Notes under the pieces: generated by a model
Databases searched by the model: none
What the model was told of the DNA's origin: nothing
What the model saw: only the letters and a program-made list of their open reading frames with translations
In this document: piece by piece, positions 18,885 to 28,950 of the stretch
Position numbering within the stretch: the first letter of the stretch is position 1
How the letters are laid out: each line of letters starts with the position of its first letter
Translations under genes and position numbers: made by a program
Source: Paraglaciecola sp. L3A3
GTDB lineage: Bacteria > Pseudomonadota > Gammaproteobacteria > Enterobacterales > Alteromonadaceae
NCBI RefSeq assembly: GCF_009796765.1
Contig: NZ_CP047023.1
Coordinates: 1,657,501 to 1,721,500, forward strand
Length of the DNA: 64,000 bases
Reading direction: 5' to 3'

Positions 18885-20234
18885 CTATTGTTCATTAGAC
18901 TGGCTAACGGTACTTTTTATTTCACCATCCACAAAACGACTAACAATGTCATCACCAACATCTATTTGTTTGACGCTTTTTATAATTTCGCCTTGCTTAA
19001 AGCTGATGTTGTAGCCTCGCGACAAGGTGGCGAGTGGGCTGACCGTATCTAATAAATGGCTATTATTTGCTAACTGTTGTTGTTTTTTCAATAACAATTG
19101 CTGACAGTTTTTATTTAACTTGTCTTGTAGTTCAAGCAATGTTTGCTGGTGGGTTTGCAAACGTTTATTAGGAGATGCAAGAAATAAACGACTTTCAAGG
19201 TGCTGTTGCTGTTGTTTGTTTTGCTCAAAGTTACGTTTAAAGACAAATGTGAGTTTATCTTGCAGTTGATCTAAGTATTGATACTTTTGTTGCAATTGTT
19301 TTTGTGGATGATTTTTTAATAAAGCTTGGGTTAAAACTTGATGTTGATGCATTAATGTTTGTTGATTGGCTTTATAACCTTTAACCAGTTTATGTTCTAA
19401 AGTGGCTATTTTAGTCATAAGCTCAGACTGATCTTTGCTAATCAACTCTGCCGCCGCTGATGGAGTAGGGGCACGTAAATCGGCGACAAAGTCGGCAATG
19501 CTCATATCTACTTCATGACCAACAGCACTGACTATGGGTAAATGAGAATTGAAAATGGTTCTGGCTACTGTTTCATCATTAAAACACCATAAGTCTTCTA
19601 ACGAGCCACCACCTCGCCCAACAATCAATATTTCTACTTCATTTCTTTGATTGGCTATATTAATGGCATTACATATTTGCGCTGGGGCTGCGTCACCTTG
19701 CACTTGAGTTGGGTAAATAACCACTTGAATGGCTGGATTTCGTCGTTTTAATACCGTCAATATATCGTGTAGTGCTGCACCTGTGGCTGAAGTGACTATC
19801 CCCACTTTTAAAATTTGTATTGGAATAGCTTGTTTATGCTCGGTGGCAAACAAACCTTCATAGGCCAGTTGTTGTTTTAATTTTTCAAATTGTGCTTTTA
19901 GTTGCCCTTCACCTTCAGGTTCAAGGTGTTCAACAATTAATTGATAGTCACCTCTGGGTTCATACAAACCTATATTGGCCCTGACTAATACTTTGTCACC
20001 CTCTTTTGGCTTTTGTATTACTCGGCGATTGGCTCCCTTAAACATGGCTGCTTTTACTTGAGCACGATTGTCTTTCAAGGTGAAATACCAATGACCTGAT
20101 GCCGCCGCGACAAAATTTGATATTTCAGCGGATAACCATATTTGACCAATTTCCGCTTCCAATACTGAACGAGCTAAGCTGTTTAGTTTGCTGACGGTAA
20201 GAATATTTTTTGAATGAGATAAAGTGTTAAACAT
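18885..20234 (-). CDS. xseA: Exodeoxyribonuclease VII large subunit
   Basis: A 449-residue protein. It comprises an N-terminal OB fold (residues about 10-105, VSKLNSLARSVLEAEIGQIW), a catalytic core with the GRGGGSLEDLWCFNDE motif near residues 207-222, and a long glutamine-rich coiled coil (about 270-400). With XseB it degrades single-stranded DNA to short oligonucleotides. Length matches E. coli XseA (456). It is divergent from guaB, an arrangement conserved in many Gammaproteobacteria. xseB is not in the neighbourhood. Confidence 0.95.
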   Translation of the reverse strand: MFNTLSHSKNILTVSKLNSLARSVLEAEIGQIWLSAEISNFVAAASGHWYFTLKDNRAQVKAAMFKGANRRVIQKPKEGDKVLVRANIGLYEPRGDYQLIVEHLEPEGEGQLKAQFEKLKQQLAYEGLFATEHKQAIPIQILKVGIVTSATGAALHDILTVLKRRNPAIQVVIYPTQVQGDAAPAQICNAINIANQRNEVEILIVGRGGGSLEDLWCFNDETVARTIFNSHLPIVSAVGHEVDMSIADFVADLRAPTPSAAAELISKDQSELMTKIATLEHKLVKGYKANQQTLMHQHQVLTQALLKNHPQKQLQQKYQYLDQLQDKLTFVFKRNFEQNKQQQQHLESRLFLASPNKRLQTHQQTLLELQDKLNKNCQQLLLKKQQQLANNSHLLDTVSPLATLSRGYNISFKQGEIIKSVKQIDVGDDIVSRFVDGEIKSTVSQSNEQ

Positions 20235-20329
20235 TGAAGAACAATAGATGAATAAAATGTAATTATTGCCAGTTTAACTGATTTTATTTGCTTCTAGGTA
20301 AAAATCTGCGAGTTAAAGTAGATAAAAAC

Positions 20330-20370
20330 TAGACTGAAATGAACAAATCCTCTAGAATTGCGCCGCAATT
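20330..20370 (+). promoter_or_regulatory. guaB promoter with GC-rich discriminator and palindrome
   Basis: TAGACT (20330-20335), 17 bases, TAGAAT (20353-20358), then the GC-rich discriminator TGCGCCGC. A 15-base perfect palindrome AATTGCG-C-CGCAATT (20356-20370) overlaps the -10 and start-site region. GC-rich discriminators are a known mark of ppGpp (stringent) control, as for guaB of E. coli. The palindrome could also be a repressor site. Confidence 0.5.
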
Positions 20371-20397
20371 AAAACCCCCATTTATAGGTGATATTGC

Positions 20398-21867
20398 ATG
20401 TTAAGGATCGCTAAAGAAGCCCTTACGTTTGACGATGTATTGTTAGTGCCAGGACACTCAACTGTCCTCCCTCATACCGCAAGTCTAAAAACTAGACTTA
20501 CCCGCGGAGTCGACCTAAATATCCCTCTTATATCAGCCGCTATGGACACTGTATCCGAAGCGCGCTTAGCTATTGCTTTAGCGCAAGAAGGCGGAATTGG
20601 TTTCATTCATAAAAACATGACCCCTGAACAACAGGCCGAACACGTGCGTATAGTTAAAAAATACGAAAGTGGTGTGGTGAAGGATCCTGTCACTGTATTG
20701 CCTAGTGCTACAGTAGGCGAGATTAATTCATTAAGTAAGAAGCATGGATTTTCAGGTTTTCCTGTGGTCGACGAAGATAATAATCTTGTAGGTATAGTGA
20801 CAGGACGTGATTTACGTTTTGAAAATAGCCTAGAAAAACCTATTACTAGTGTGATGACGGTGAAGAGTGATCTAGTTACAGTGAAAGAAGGTGCGCCTTC
20901 TGATCAAGTGTTAACTTTAATGCATGAACATCGCATCGAAAAAATCTTAGTAGTAGATGACGCCTTTAAATTAACCGGCATGATCACAGTTAAAGATTTT
21001 CAAAAAGCTGAGAGTAAACCAAATGCTTGTAAAGATGAATTAGGTCGTTTGCGAGTCGGTGCTGCTGTTAGTGTTGGAGCAGGGACAGACGAACGGATTA
21101 AGGCTCTAGTTGAAGCTGGCGTTGATGTATTACTTATTGATACTTCTCATGGTCATTCTCAAGGTGTGATTGATCGAGTGAAAAAAGTTCGTGCGGATTA
21201 TCCAGATGTACAGCTTATTGCGGGTAATGTGGCAACAGGTGAAGGGGCTAAAGCTTTAGCTGATGCTGGTGTTGATGCGGTTAAAGTAGGTATCGGCCCT
21301 GGTTCAATTTGTACTACTCGTATTGTTACAGGTTGTGGAGTTCCGCAAATTACGGCTATTTCAGATGCTGTTGATGCACTTGAAGGTACGGGGGTTCCTG
21401 TTATTGCTGATGGCGGAATTCGTTTCTCTGGTGATATAGCCAAAGCATTAGTCGCAGGAGCAAGTTCTGTGATGGTTGGTAGTATGTTAGCAGGTACAGA
21501 AGAAGCACCAGGCGAAGTTGAATTGTATCAAGGTCGTTATTATAAATCTTACCGTGGTATGGGTTCTCTAGGTGCTATGGATCAAAGTAATGGTTCATCT
21601 GACCGTTATTTCCAAGATAGTAAAAGTGCTGAAAAATTAGTGCCAGAAGGTATTGAAGGACGTGTGGCCTATAAAGGACCTATAGCTAATATTATCCATC
21701 AACAAATGGGCGGTTTACGTTCTGCTATGGGCTTGACAGGTTCTGCTACTATAGAAGAACTTCGTACTAAACCTCAATTTGTTAAGGTGACAGCTGCAGG
21801 TATGGGTGAGTCTCACGTACACGATGTGAGTATTACTAAAGAAGCACCTAATTACCGATTAGGCTAA
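20398..21867 (+). CDS. guaB: Inosine-5'-monophosphate dehydrogenase
   Basis: A 489-residue enzyme oxidising IMP to XMP with NAD+, the committed step of GMP synthesis. The barrel is split by two CBS domains (residues about 95-205). The catalytic cysteine is C305 in GSICTTR, the same number as in E. coli, and the flap motif (RGMGSLGAM) is present. AGGTGA stands before the ATG. It is followed 88 bp later by guaA, giving the classical guaBA operon with an intervening hairpin. Confidence 0.98.
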   Translation: MLRIAKEALTFDDVLLVPGHSTVLPHTASLKTRLTRGVDLNIPLISAAMDTVSEARLAIALAQEGGIGFIHKNMTPEQQAEHVRIVKKYESGVVKDPVTVLPSATVGEINSLSKKHGFSGFPVVDEDNNLVGIVTGRDLRFENSLEKPITSVMTVKSDLVTVKEGAPSDQVLTLMHEHRIEKILVVDDAFKLTGMITVKDFQKAESKPNACKDELGRLRVGAAVSVGAGTDERIKALVEAGVDVLLIDTSHGHSQGVIDRVKKVRADYPDVQLIAGNVATGEGAKALADAGVDAVKVGIGPGSICTTRIVTGCGVPQITAISDAVDALEGTGVPVIADGGIRFSGDIAKALVAGASSVMVGSMLAGTEEAPGEVELYQGRYYKSYRGMGSLGAMDQSNGSSDRYFQDSKSAEKLVPEGIEGRVAYKGPIANIIHQQMGGLRSAMGLTGSATIEELRTKPQFVKVTAAGMGESHVHDVSITKEAPNYRLG

Positions 21868-21903
21868 CTTTATTAGTAGTTTGGCCTGTCATTTTCATTT
21901 TAT

Positions 21904-21927
21904 GGCTTAGGTTCTGCAACCTAAGCC
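21904..21927 (+). terminator. Hairpin between guaB and guaA
   Basis: A 10-bp perfect stem with the 4-base loop CTGC, followed by CATTTTCC. The T-tract is short, so it may be a partial terminator or an mRNA-processing hairpin that sets guaB versus guaA levels rather than a full stop. Confidence 0.45.
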
Positions 21928-21955
21928 CATTTTCCAAATTTATAAGAGTAACCAG

Positions 21956-23533
21956 ATGAGCATAGATATTCATGACCAACGTATTTTGATCCTAGATTTT
22001 GGATCTCAATATACCCAATTGATCGCACGTCGAATTAGAGAAATTGGAGTGTATTGTGAATTATGGGCTTGGGATGTCAGCGAAGAACAGATCCGCGCCT
22101 TTAATCCTAACGGGATTATCTTATCTGGTGGCCCTGAATCTGTGCATGCAGATGATTCACCTAGAGCCCCACAGTATGTGTTTGATGCTGGCGTGCCCGT
22201 TTTAGGTATTTGTTATGGTATGCAAACCATGGCAGAGCAGTTAGGCGGAGCGGTACAAAGTTCTAACCTAAAAGAGTTTGGTTATGCACAAGTTGAAGTA
22301 ACAGGTGAAATGGCCTTATTTGCTAATATAGAAGATCATGTCAGTGAAAATGGCAATGCATTATTAGATGTGTGGATGAGCCATGGCGACAAAGTGAGTG
22401 CTGCCCCTGCTGGTTTTAGAACCACTGCTAAAACAGACAGTTGTCCCTTTGCTGCTTTTGCTAATGATGAAAAGAAATTCTACGGCGTGCAATTCCATCC
22501 TGAAGTCACTCACACTCGTCAAGGTCAACGTATTTTGTCGCAATTTGTGTTGGATGTATGTGGTTGTAAAAAATTATGGACTCCGGCAGCTATTATTGAA
22601 GATGCCATTGCCAAAATGAAAAAACAAATAGGCAATGACCAAGTTATTTTGGGCTTGTCTGGTGGTGTTGATTCGTCTGTCGTCGCTATGTTGTTACACA
22701 GAGCAATTGGCAAAAACTTGACCTGTGTTTTTGTTGATAACGGTTTGTTACGTTTGAATGAAGGCCAGCAAGTGATGGATATGTTTGGCGATCATTTTGG
22801 TCTGAATATCCGTAAAATTGAAGCGGAAGCCAGATTTTTAGATGCCATGGCTGGAGAATCTGAGCCAGAAGCTAAACGTAAAATCATCGGCCGAGTATTT
22901 GTTGAAGTATTTGACGAAGAGTCTAAAAAATTAGTTGATGCTAAATGGTTGGCACAAGGCACTATTTATCCTGATGTAATCGAATCAGCTGCTTCAGCCA
23001 CAGGTAAAGCACATGTGATTAAATCTCACCATAATGTTGGTGGTTTACCCGACGATATGGAAATGGGGTTAGTTGAGCCTTTACGTGAATTGTTTAAAGA
23101 CGAAGTACGCAAGATAGGCTTAGAGTTAGGTTTACCTTACGATATGTTATACCGACACCCGTTCCCTGGACCAGGTCTAGGGGTACGTGTTTTAGGTGAA
23201 GTGAAAAAAGAATATTGCGATTTATTACGCAGAGCTGACGCAATTTTTATTGAAGAATTACATGCTGCAGATTTATACAATAAAGTCAGCCAAGCTTTTA
23301 CTGTGTTTTTGCCAGTTAAATCTGTCGGTGTTATGGGGGATATGCGCAAATATGACTGGGTTGTCTCTTTACGTGCAGTCGAAACTATAGATTTTATGAC
23401 GGCTCATTGGGCGCATTTACCTTATGATTTCTTAGGTAAAGTGTCGAATCGGATCATCAATGAAATAGATGGTATTTCCCGCGTGGTTTATGATATTTCA
23501 GGTAAGCCGCCTGCCACTATTGAGTGGGAATAA
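21956..23533 (+). CDS. guaA: GMP synthase (glutamine-hydrolysing)
   Basis: A 525-residue enzyme aminating XMP to GMP with ATP and glutamine. The class I glutamine amidotransferase domain has the nucleophile C86 (GICYGMQ) and the His/Glu pair in FHPEVTH. The ATP-pyrophosphatase domain starts near residue 205 with the P-loop [10 protein letters not shown], and the C-terminal dimerisation domain ends KPPATIEWE, as in E. coli. AAGAG precedes the ATG. Second gene of guaBA. Confidence 0.98.
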   Translation: MSIDIHDQRILILDFGSQYTQLIARRIREIGVYCELWAWDVSEEQIRAFNPNGIILSGGPESVHADDSPRAPQYVFDAGVPVLGICYGMQTMAEQLGGAVQSSNLKEFGYAQVEVTGEMALFANIEDHVSENGNALLDVWMSHGDKVSAAPAGFRTTAKTDSCPFAAFANDEKKFYGVQFHPEVTHTRQGQRILSQFVLDVCGCKKLWTPAAIIEDAIAKMKKQIGNDQVILGLSGGVDSSVVAMLLHRAIGKNLTCVFVDNGLLRLNEGQQVMDMFGDHFGLNIRKIEAEARFLDAMAGESEPEAKRKIIGRVFVEVFDEESKKLVDAKWLAQGTIYPDVIESAASATGKAHVIKSHHNVGGLPDDMEMGLVEPLRELFKDEVRKIGLELGLPYDMLYRHPFPGPGLGVRVLGEVKKEYCDLLRRADAIFIEELHAADLYNKVSQAFTVFLPVKSVGVMGDMRKYDWVVSLRAVETIDFMTAHWAHLPYDFLGKVSNRIINEIDGISRVVYDISGKPPATIEWE

Positions 23534-23576
23534 CTATCTGTAGCTAAGAGTCTGTTGAGGAGGTCTGCATAACCTT

Positions 23577-24038
23577 ATGAGTGATATTGTAATAAGAACT
23601 GCTGTGGAAGCAGATTTACCTTTACTAAAAGGATTTGAGCAAAAAATTATTGCTACTGAACGTCCGTTTAATGAATGTTTGAAGGCTGAAACTTTTTGTT
23701 ATTATGATTTAGCTGCCTTAATGGATTCTGCATCTTCTACCGTTATGGTAGCAGAACTTGCAGGTGAGGTTATTGCTTCTGGTTATGGGCGAGTACGTGA
23801 ATCAAAACGTCACTTAACTCATGACCAACATATTTATCTTGGCTGTATGTATGTAACTGAAGAACATAGAGGTAAGGGGATTAATCAGTTAGTGATTAGG
23901 TCCCTTATTAATTGGGGGAAGGAGCGAGGCTTCACTGATTTTTATCTAGAAGCTTATGCTCAAAATGAGGCCGCCACTCGCTCTTATAAAAAACTTGGCT
24001 TTGAGCCTTCTTTGGTTGAGTTAAAGTTATGCTTGTAA
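23577..24038 (+). CDS. GNAT-family N-acetyltransferase
   Basis: A 153-residue single-domain GNAT acetyltransferase. The acetyl-CoA-binding motif A is visible at about residues 90-105 (VTEEHRGKGINQLVI), followed by LEAYAQNEAATRSYKKLGF. It transfers an acetyl group from acetyl-CoA to an unidentified amine. GAGGAGG lies 14 bases before the ATG. It starts 43 bp after guaA and may be read through from the gua operon. The substrate cannot be inferred. Confidence 0.85.
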   Translation: MSDIVIRTAVEADLPLLKGFEQKIIATERPFNECLKAETFCYYDLAALMDSASSTVMVAELAGEVIASGYGRVRESKRHLTHDQHIYLGCMYVTEEHRGKGINQLVIRSLINWGKERGFTDFYLEAYAQNEAATRSYKKLGFEPSLVELKLCL

Positions 24039-24074
24039 TTTCTTACTATTTTTTTATTTAGGTGTACAAACTAC

Positions 24075-24626
24075 ATGGCTCTTAAGCCTACAATTTATAA
24101 ATTTAAAATTTCTTTATCTGATCTAAATCATGATCACTTTGATAGCCTTAATCTAACCGTTGCCCAACACCCTTCTGAGACTCTTGCCCGTATGATGGCT
24201 AGAATCCTAGCCTTTTGTTTACATGCTTATCAAGATCAAGACAGTTTATTGGCCTTTACTAAGGGCTTAAGCTCAGTTGAAGAACCTGATATTTGGCTTA
24301 AAGGTCTAGATGATCAATTACATATGTGGATTGATTTAGGTGAACCTGCTTTTGAACGTATGAAAAAAGCCACTCGCTTAGCTAAGTCTACTTATGTATA
24401 CAGTTTTAATTCAAAATCTGATGTGTGGTGGAAACAGTCACAGGCACAATTTTCAGCTTTAAAATTAACTGTGACTCAGTTTAATTGGGATGAAATCCAA
24501 CAATTGACTAAATTAGTCAATCGTACGGTAGACTTATCAGTGACTTTGAGCGGAGAGTCAGCATTCGTAGCAGGCTCTGATGAGCAGGTTGAAATTAATT
24601 GGCAAGTGTTGCAGTCAATTAATTAA
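24075..24626 (+). CDS. yaeQ: YaeQ family protein
   Basis: A 183-residue protein matching the YaeQ family along its length: MALKPTIYKFKISLSD at the N-terminus, HPSETLARMMARILAF near residue 33 and DIWLKGLDDQLHMWIDLGEP. YaeQ has a PD-(D/E)xK-nuclease-like fold. In E. coli it was linked to suppression of RfaH loss, but a biochemical activity is not established. It follows the GNAT gene by 36 bp on the same strand. Confidence 0.92.
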   Translation: MALKPTIYKFKISLSDLNHDHFDSLNLTVAQHPSETLARMMARILAFCLHAYQDQDSLLAFTKGLSSVEEPDIWLKGLDDQLHMWIDLGEPAFERMKKATRLAKSTYVYSFNSKSDVWWKQSQAQFSALKLTVTQFNWDEIQQLTKLVNRTVDLSVTLSGESAFVAGSDEQVEINWQVLQSIN

Positions 24627-24739
24627 CAAATTATTTACTTAATAAAACAGAGCCGACCTTTATGAAAGCGTTTGCCGAATTTGGTATTTGTCGGCACAAT
24701 ACTTAACTGTAATTTTACAAAGACTATTCGTTACCTTCA

Positions 24740-25867
24740 ATGACAAGCAAGTTTGATTCTATTCGTCCCTATGATGACGCCGATTTACCCGTTGTTTTAA
24801 ATAAACTTTTTAATAATAAGGAATTTATTGCGAGTTTAGTGGCATTTAAGTTTGCTGCGTGGCCGAAATTTTTTCGACCTGTATTAGCTTTTATTACTAG
24901 GCAGTACATATTAAAACAAATGGCAGGAGTGAAAACCTTAAGAGGGTTTTTACATTTAGTTGAGCCCTATATGGAAAGGATGATAAACACCACAACTGAT
25001 TCGTTTACCGTCAGTGGTATTAATAATTTAGATTTATCTCAGGCTTGTTTGTTTATTAGCAATCATAGGGATATAGCCCTTGATCCTGCTTTTGTTAATT
25101 GGGCATTACACGTCAATGGTCAAGATACCGTGCGAATTGCGGTAGGCGATAACTTACTTAAAAAGGAGTGGGTTGCCGATCTGATTCGTTTAAACAAATG
25201 CTTCATTGTGAAACGCTCTGCTACCGATAGAAGAGAGAAATTAGCTGCTGCTAAATTGCTTAGTGAGTATATCGAATTTACTCTAAATAATGATCAACAA
25301 CATATTTGGATTGCGCAAAAAGAAGGGCGTGCTAAAGACGGACATGATCAGACTAACCCTGCTATTATTTCTATGTTTACTCTGAATAAGCCAAAAACAG
25401 TAGAGTTTGCAGATTATCTCAAAACCTTACGTATTGTGCCTGTGTCAATCTCTTATGAATTCGACCCTTGTGATATTAGTAAAGCGAGAGAGTTACAGCA
25501 GCTTGAAGAAGAAGGTTGTTACAATAAACCAGATAACGAAGACGTACAAAGTATAGTGCGCGGCATTACTGGGCAAAAAGGACGAGTCCATCTGCATTTT
25601 GGTGAACAGCTGACTGGCGACTTTGACAATGCCAAACAAGTCGCTGAACACTTAGATCATGCAATACTTGATGGTTATAAAAGTTTTTCTACAGGGCCTA
25701 TATCGGCAAAAATGTTAGACAGTAATCTGGCCATTACGATAGATGATGGCGAAGCTAAAATAGCCAAGGAATATCTAAATAGGCGCTTACAGAAACTCAC
25801 AGAGCAAGAGCAGGTTAAGTTATTGTCTATGTATGCAGCATCTTATTTAAAACAACAGGCGTACTAG
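24740..25867 (+). CDS. PlsC-like glycerophospholipid acyltransferase
   Basis: A 375-residue acyltransferase-domain protein (COG0204-like). The catalytic block reads SNHRDIALDPAF with N108-H109, so the His-Asp spacing is HX5D to the distal Asp instead of the usual HX4D. A related NHRDI..D block occurs in acyltransferases of Bacteroidetes and some Alteromonadales. A second block contains EGRAKDGHDQ (about 200-209). Predicted to acylate a lysophospholipid or other lipid at the inner membrane. No clear transmembrane helix besides an amphipathic N-terminus. Monocistronic, 113 bp after yaeQ. Confidence 0.75.
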   Translation: MTSKFDSIRPYDDADLPVVLNKLFNNKEFIASLVAFKFAAWPKFFRPVLAFITRQYILKQMAGVKTLRGFLHLVEPYMERMINTTTDSFTVSGINNLDLSQACLFISNHRDIALDPAFVNWALHVNGQDTVRIAVGDNLLKKEWVADLIRLNKCFIVKRSATDRREKLAAAKLLSEYIEFTLNNDQQHIWIAQKEGRAKDGHDQTNPAIISMFTLNKPKTVEFADYLKTLRIVPVSISYEFDPCDISKARELQQLEEEGCYNKPDNEDVQSIVRGITGQKGRVHLHFGEQLTGDFDNAKQVAEHLDHAILDGYKSFSTGPISAKMLDSNLAITIDDGEAKIAKEYLNRRLQKLTEQEQVKLLSMYAASYLKQQAY

Positions 25868-26017
25868 GTTTAGTAGGGAGCAAATTTGAGAGCTAGTGTT
25901 ATTATCATCTAAGCTCTCGAAGGCAGAAAATCCAATTCGTATTGAATGATCTGATAAACATTTTTCATTGCTAAAAATACAAGTTGACCACAACCGAAGT
26001 TTAACCTTCAAACAACT

Positions 26018-26260
26018 TTAAGCTGCGTCATCTTTTTTTAAGTCGTTAAATTGACGGTGAAGATCATATTTTTCATCAGTGACAATTTTTTCGAGGGTTT
26101 CAACACGTTCTCTTAGTGCAATCACTTCTAATTCAAGTTGGCTAGCTTGGTTATCTTTTTCAATGTCCTTTTTGTTTTTCTTTTTTCCTTTGGGTCCGTT
26201 AACCAGTTCTACTATTGCCCAGCAAGATATAGCTACGATGGCGATTGCTGTCATATTCAT
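26018..26260 (-). CDS. Small PspB-like membrane protein
   Basis: An 80-residue protein starting at the ATG at 26260, chosen because AGAGGA lies 8-9 bases upstream and the longer reading adds only a lysine-rich, non-homologous extension. It has one N-terminal transmembrane helix (TAIAIVAISCWAIVELV), a basic lysine cluster, then a coiled coil (about 36-75) containing LRERVETLEKIVTD. This layout and the coiled-coil motif resemble phage-shock protein B and its relatives in Alteromonadales, but no pspA or pspC is adjacent. Function is inferred only as envelope-associated. Confidence 0.65.
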   Translation of the reverse strand: MNMTAIAIVAISCWAIVELVNGPKGKKKNKKDIEKDNQASQLELEVIALRERVETLEKIVTDEKYDLHRQFNDLKKDDAA

Positions 26261-26407
26261 ATTTGTGTTCCTCTTTTTCTTGTCTCTAATTATAAAAAGT
26301 TTATGCTTATGTTTGATATTTATCAAATAGCAAATATCTTACCAAAATTTAAATGTCCTATTTATCAAGTAGATAGCCATATAAATAGACAGTGATTTGT
26401 TTCTGGG

Positions 26408-26445
26408 TTGGTTAAATTAACCAATTAAATGATGAAATTAACCAA
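26408..26445. promoter_or_regulatory. Putative operator with three TTAACCAA half-sites
   Basis: A perfect 17-bp palindrome TTGGTTAA-A-TTAACCAA (26408-26424), followed 13 bases later by a third half-site TTAACCAA (26438-26445). It lies in the divergent gap between the PspB-like gene and tadA, 26 bp before the tadA start. The bound regulator is unknown. Confidence 0.5.
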
Positions 26446-26464
26446 GTTATCAAAAAAATAGTGA

Positions 26465-27120
<656 letters not shown>

Positions 27121-27262
27121 TTAAATCTCCTTTGTTTTGATAATAGACAAATGATGAATATAAAAAGTTTCATCAAGATCAAAAATAAAGTAGAAATATG
27201 ACCAGAATGTGACAACAATTAAACTTATTGATTTATTTTTGTACTAAATTTGTTTTAAATAC

Positions 27263-28693
27263 TTATTCTTTGGCTGTTAACTCTGCAGCTTGTAACTCTT
27301 CTGCTGGTAATTCTTCAATTGGCTCAAGGATAGGCTCTTCAAGCATTTCTGGTCGTTGTTCCTTTAACCAAACCAGGGTGTCGTAGTAACGACGAATATT
27401 ATCTACATATGTGACTGCTTCATGCCCTCTGGCATAGCCGTAGCGAGTAGTTTTATAATATTTTTTCTGTCTCAATTGTAATAATCGAATTTTAACGTCT
27501 ACCCACATGTCGGGATTTGCCCCTTGTCGATCAGTTAACACCCTAGCATCTTCTAGATGACCTAAACCAATATTGTAGGCCGCTAAGGCAAACCAGACAC
27601 TATCTGGCGGTTGAATACGATCAGGTATCCGACTTAGAATATTGGCTAAGTAATCAGAGCCACCTCTAATACTTTGTTCAGGATCAAGTCGGGATTCAAT
27701 GCCTAAATCTTTTGCGGTACCTAGGGTCAACATCATCATGCCTCTGACCCCAGTGACAGATTTGGCATGTGGTTTCCAGTGACTTTCTTGATAACTCATA
27801 GCAGCGAGTAATCGCCAGTCTAAATCACCTGCGTATTGTTCAAACCAAGCTTGGTATTTAGGCAATACATTATTCACCGCTTTAATGAATTCACGGGTGT
27901 CTACATAATTGAATTTTCTAACATGGCCAAAATATTTATCTTCAAGGGCCGCTAAAATGCCATTATTTTGAATGATACCAAAATATTCAATTAGTGCTGC
28001 AAGTAGGGAATCATCTTGTTCTTTATTCACAGCCCAAGCAATGTCTTGCTCTGGGCTGATGGAAAAGCCAATCGCCAATTCTGGATGTCGTCGACGCATT
28101 AAAGCCAAAACATTAGAATCGGCCACTGTGTAATCGAGTTCGTTATTTAATACTTGTTCAAGTAACTCTTCGACATCTTTATCATCTGTTTGTTGCCAGC
28201 TAAGTTGTGGAGTGGTTTGTTGTATACGTGTTAAAGATTCATTGTGGCTGCCACCTGCAATGACGACTAGTTCTCCTGCTAAATCTTCGGCTTTTCTGGG
28301 CCAGGTATTACCTTGCTTAAACACCAGCTTTTCACTGGCTTTTTGGTATGCAGGGCCAAATTTAAAGGACTGATAGCGTTCTGGGCTAACACTTATCCCC
28401 GCTGCGATTAGATCTAGGTGTTGGTTTTTTAACTGCGGAAACAGTTCGTTAAGATTGTAATAGGGAAATACTTCTAGTTTCACGCCTAAGTAATCGGCAA
28501 AACCATTGGCTAGTTCATATTCGAACCCTACTGGACCAGAGGCGCCATTATAGTAAGTGGTCACACCATAAGTCGTACCTACTTTTAGTACGCCTGAATC
28601 TAATACTTCTCCTAAGCTTGATGCTTGTTTTGTATCGTTACAACCACTAAGCAAAAATATGGAGAGCAGTAACCAAGTTTGCAGTCGGATAAT
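27263..28693 (-). CDS. mltF: Membrane-bound lytic transglycosylase MltF
   Basis: A protein of about 476 residues: lipoprotein signal, a periplasmic solute-binding-like domain (about 30-260), then a lytic transglycosylase (SLT) domain with catalytic Glu about residue 303 in YQESHW, followed by VTGVRGMMML. It cleaves murein to 1,6-anhydro products at the outer membrane. The start is unusual. The only standard start near the lipobox (TTG at 28654) would leave just MLSGC, whereas an ATT at 28693-28691 with GAGG five bases upstream gives a complete signal IIRLQTWLLLSIFLLSGC. I therefore extend the gene to that ATT codon; a sequencing error or frameshift is the alternative. Confidence 0.85.
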   Translation of the reverse strand: MIRLQTWLLLSIFLLSGCNDTKQASSLGEVLDSGVLKVGTTYGVTTYYNGASGPVGFEYELANGFADYLGVKLEVFPYYNLNELFPQLKNQHLDLIAAGISVSPERYQSFKFGPAYQKASEKLVFKQGNTWPRKAEDLAGELVVIAGGSHNESLTRIQQTTPQLSWQQTDDKDVEELLEQVLNNELDYTVADSNVLALMRRRHPELAIGFSISPEQDIAWAVNKEQDDSLLAALIEYFGIIQNNGILAALEDKYFGHVRKFNYVDTREFIKAVNNVLPKYQAWFEQYAGDLDWRLLAAMSYQESHWKPHAKSVTGVRGMMMLTLGTAKDLGIESRLDPEQSIRGGSDYLANILSRIPDRIQPPDSVWFALAAYNIGLGHLEDARVLTDRQGANPDMWVDVKIRLLQLRQKKYYKTTRYGYARGHEAVTYVDNIRRYYDTLVWLKEQRPEMLEEPILEPIEELPAEELQAAELTAKE

Positions 28694-28842
28694 GTGTGCC
28701 TCATCAATTTTGATTGCCCATTGTGACTAAAATCTATTAAATCATCCAGTTCTTTAAGCGTGTTATCACTATCCAGAATGGAAAGTTATGGATTGATATT
28801 GTTATTAGAACAAATAAAACTCATTTATATAAATATGTACGC

Positions 28843-28871
28843 TTATCAATTTGATCAAATTACCCTATAAT
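28843..28871 (+). promoter_or_regulatory. Probable purL promoter
   Basis: TTATCA (28843-28848), 17 bases, TATAAT (28866-28871). The -10 box is perfect and the -35 matches 4 of 6. It predicts a leader of about 70 bases before the purL ATG. No PurR-like operator is visible. Confidence 0.5.
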
Positions 28872-28899
28872 TCGCCGCTAAAATCCCCCCGAATAATTG

Positions 28900-28928
28900 A
28901 TTGGCTAAAATAATAAATTTTAACCAAT
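28900..28928 (+). promoter_or_regulatory. Inverted repeat in the purL leader
   Basis: Arms of 12 bp (28900-28911 and 28917-28928) with one mismatch that can pair as G-U, and a 5-base loop AATAA. It sits between the predicted transcription start and the ribosome site. It could be a leader hairpin or a repressor site. It is not a known purine riboswitch. Confidence 0.3.
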
Positions 28929-28950
28929 TCTGCTACAAGGTGATGACATA

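Noticed and set aside
28652..28654. TTG as start of mltF
   Set aside because: It would leave only four residues before the lipobox cysteine, not a functional signal peptide.
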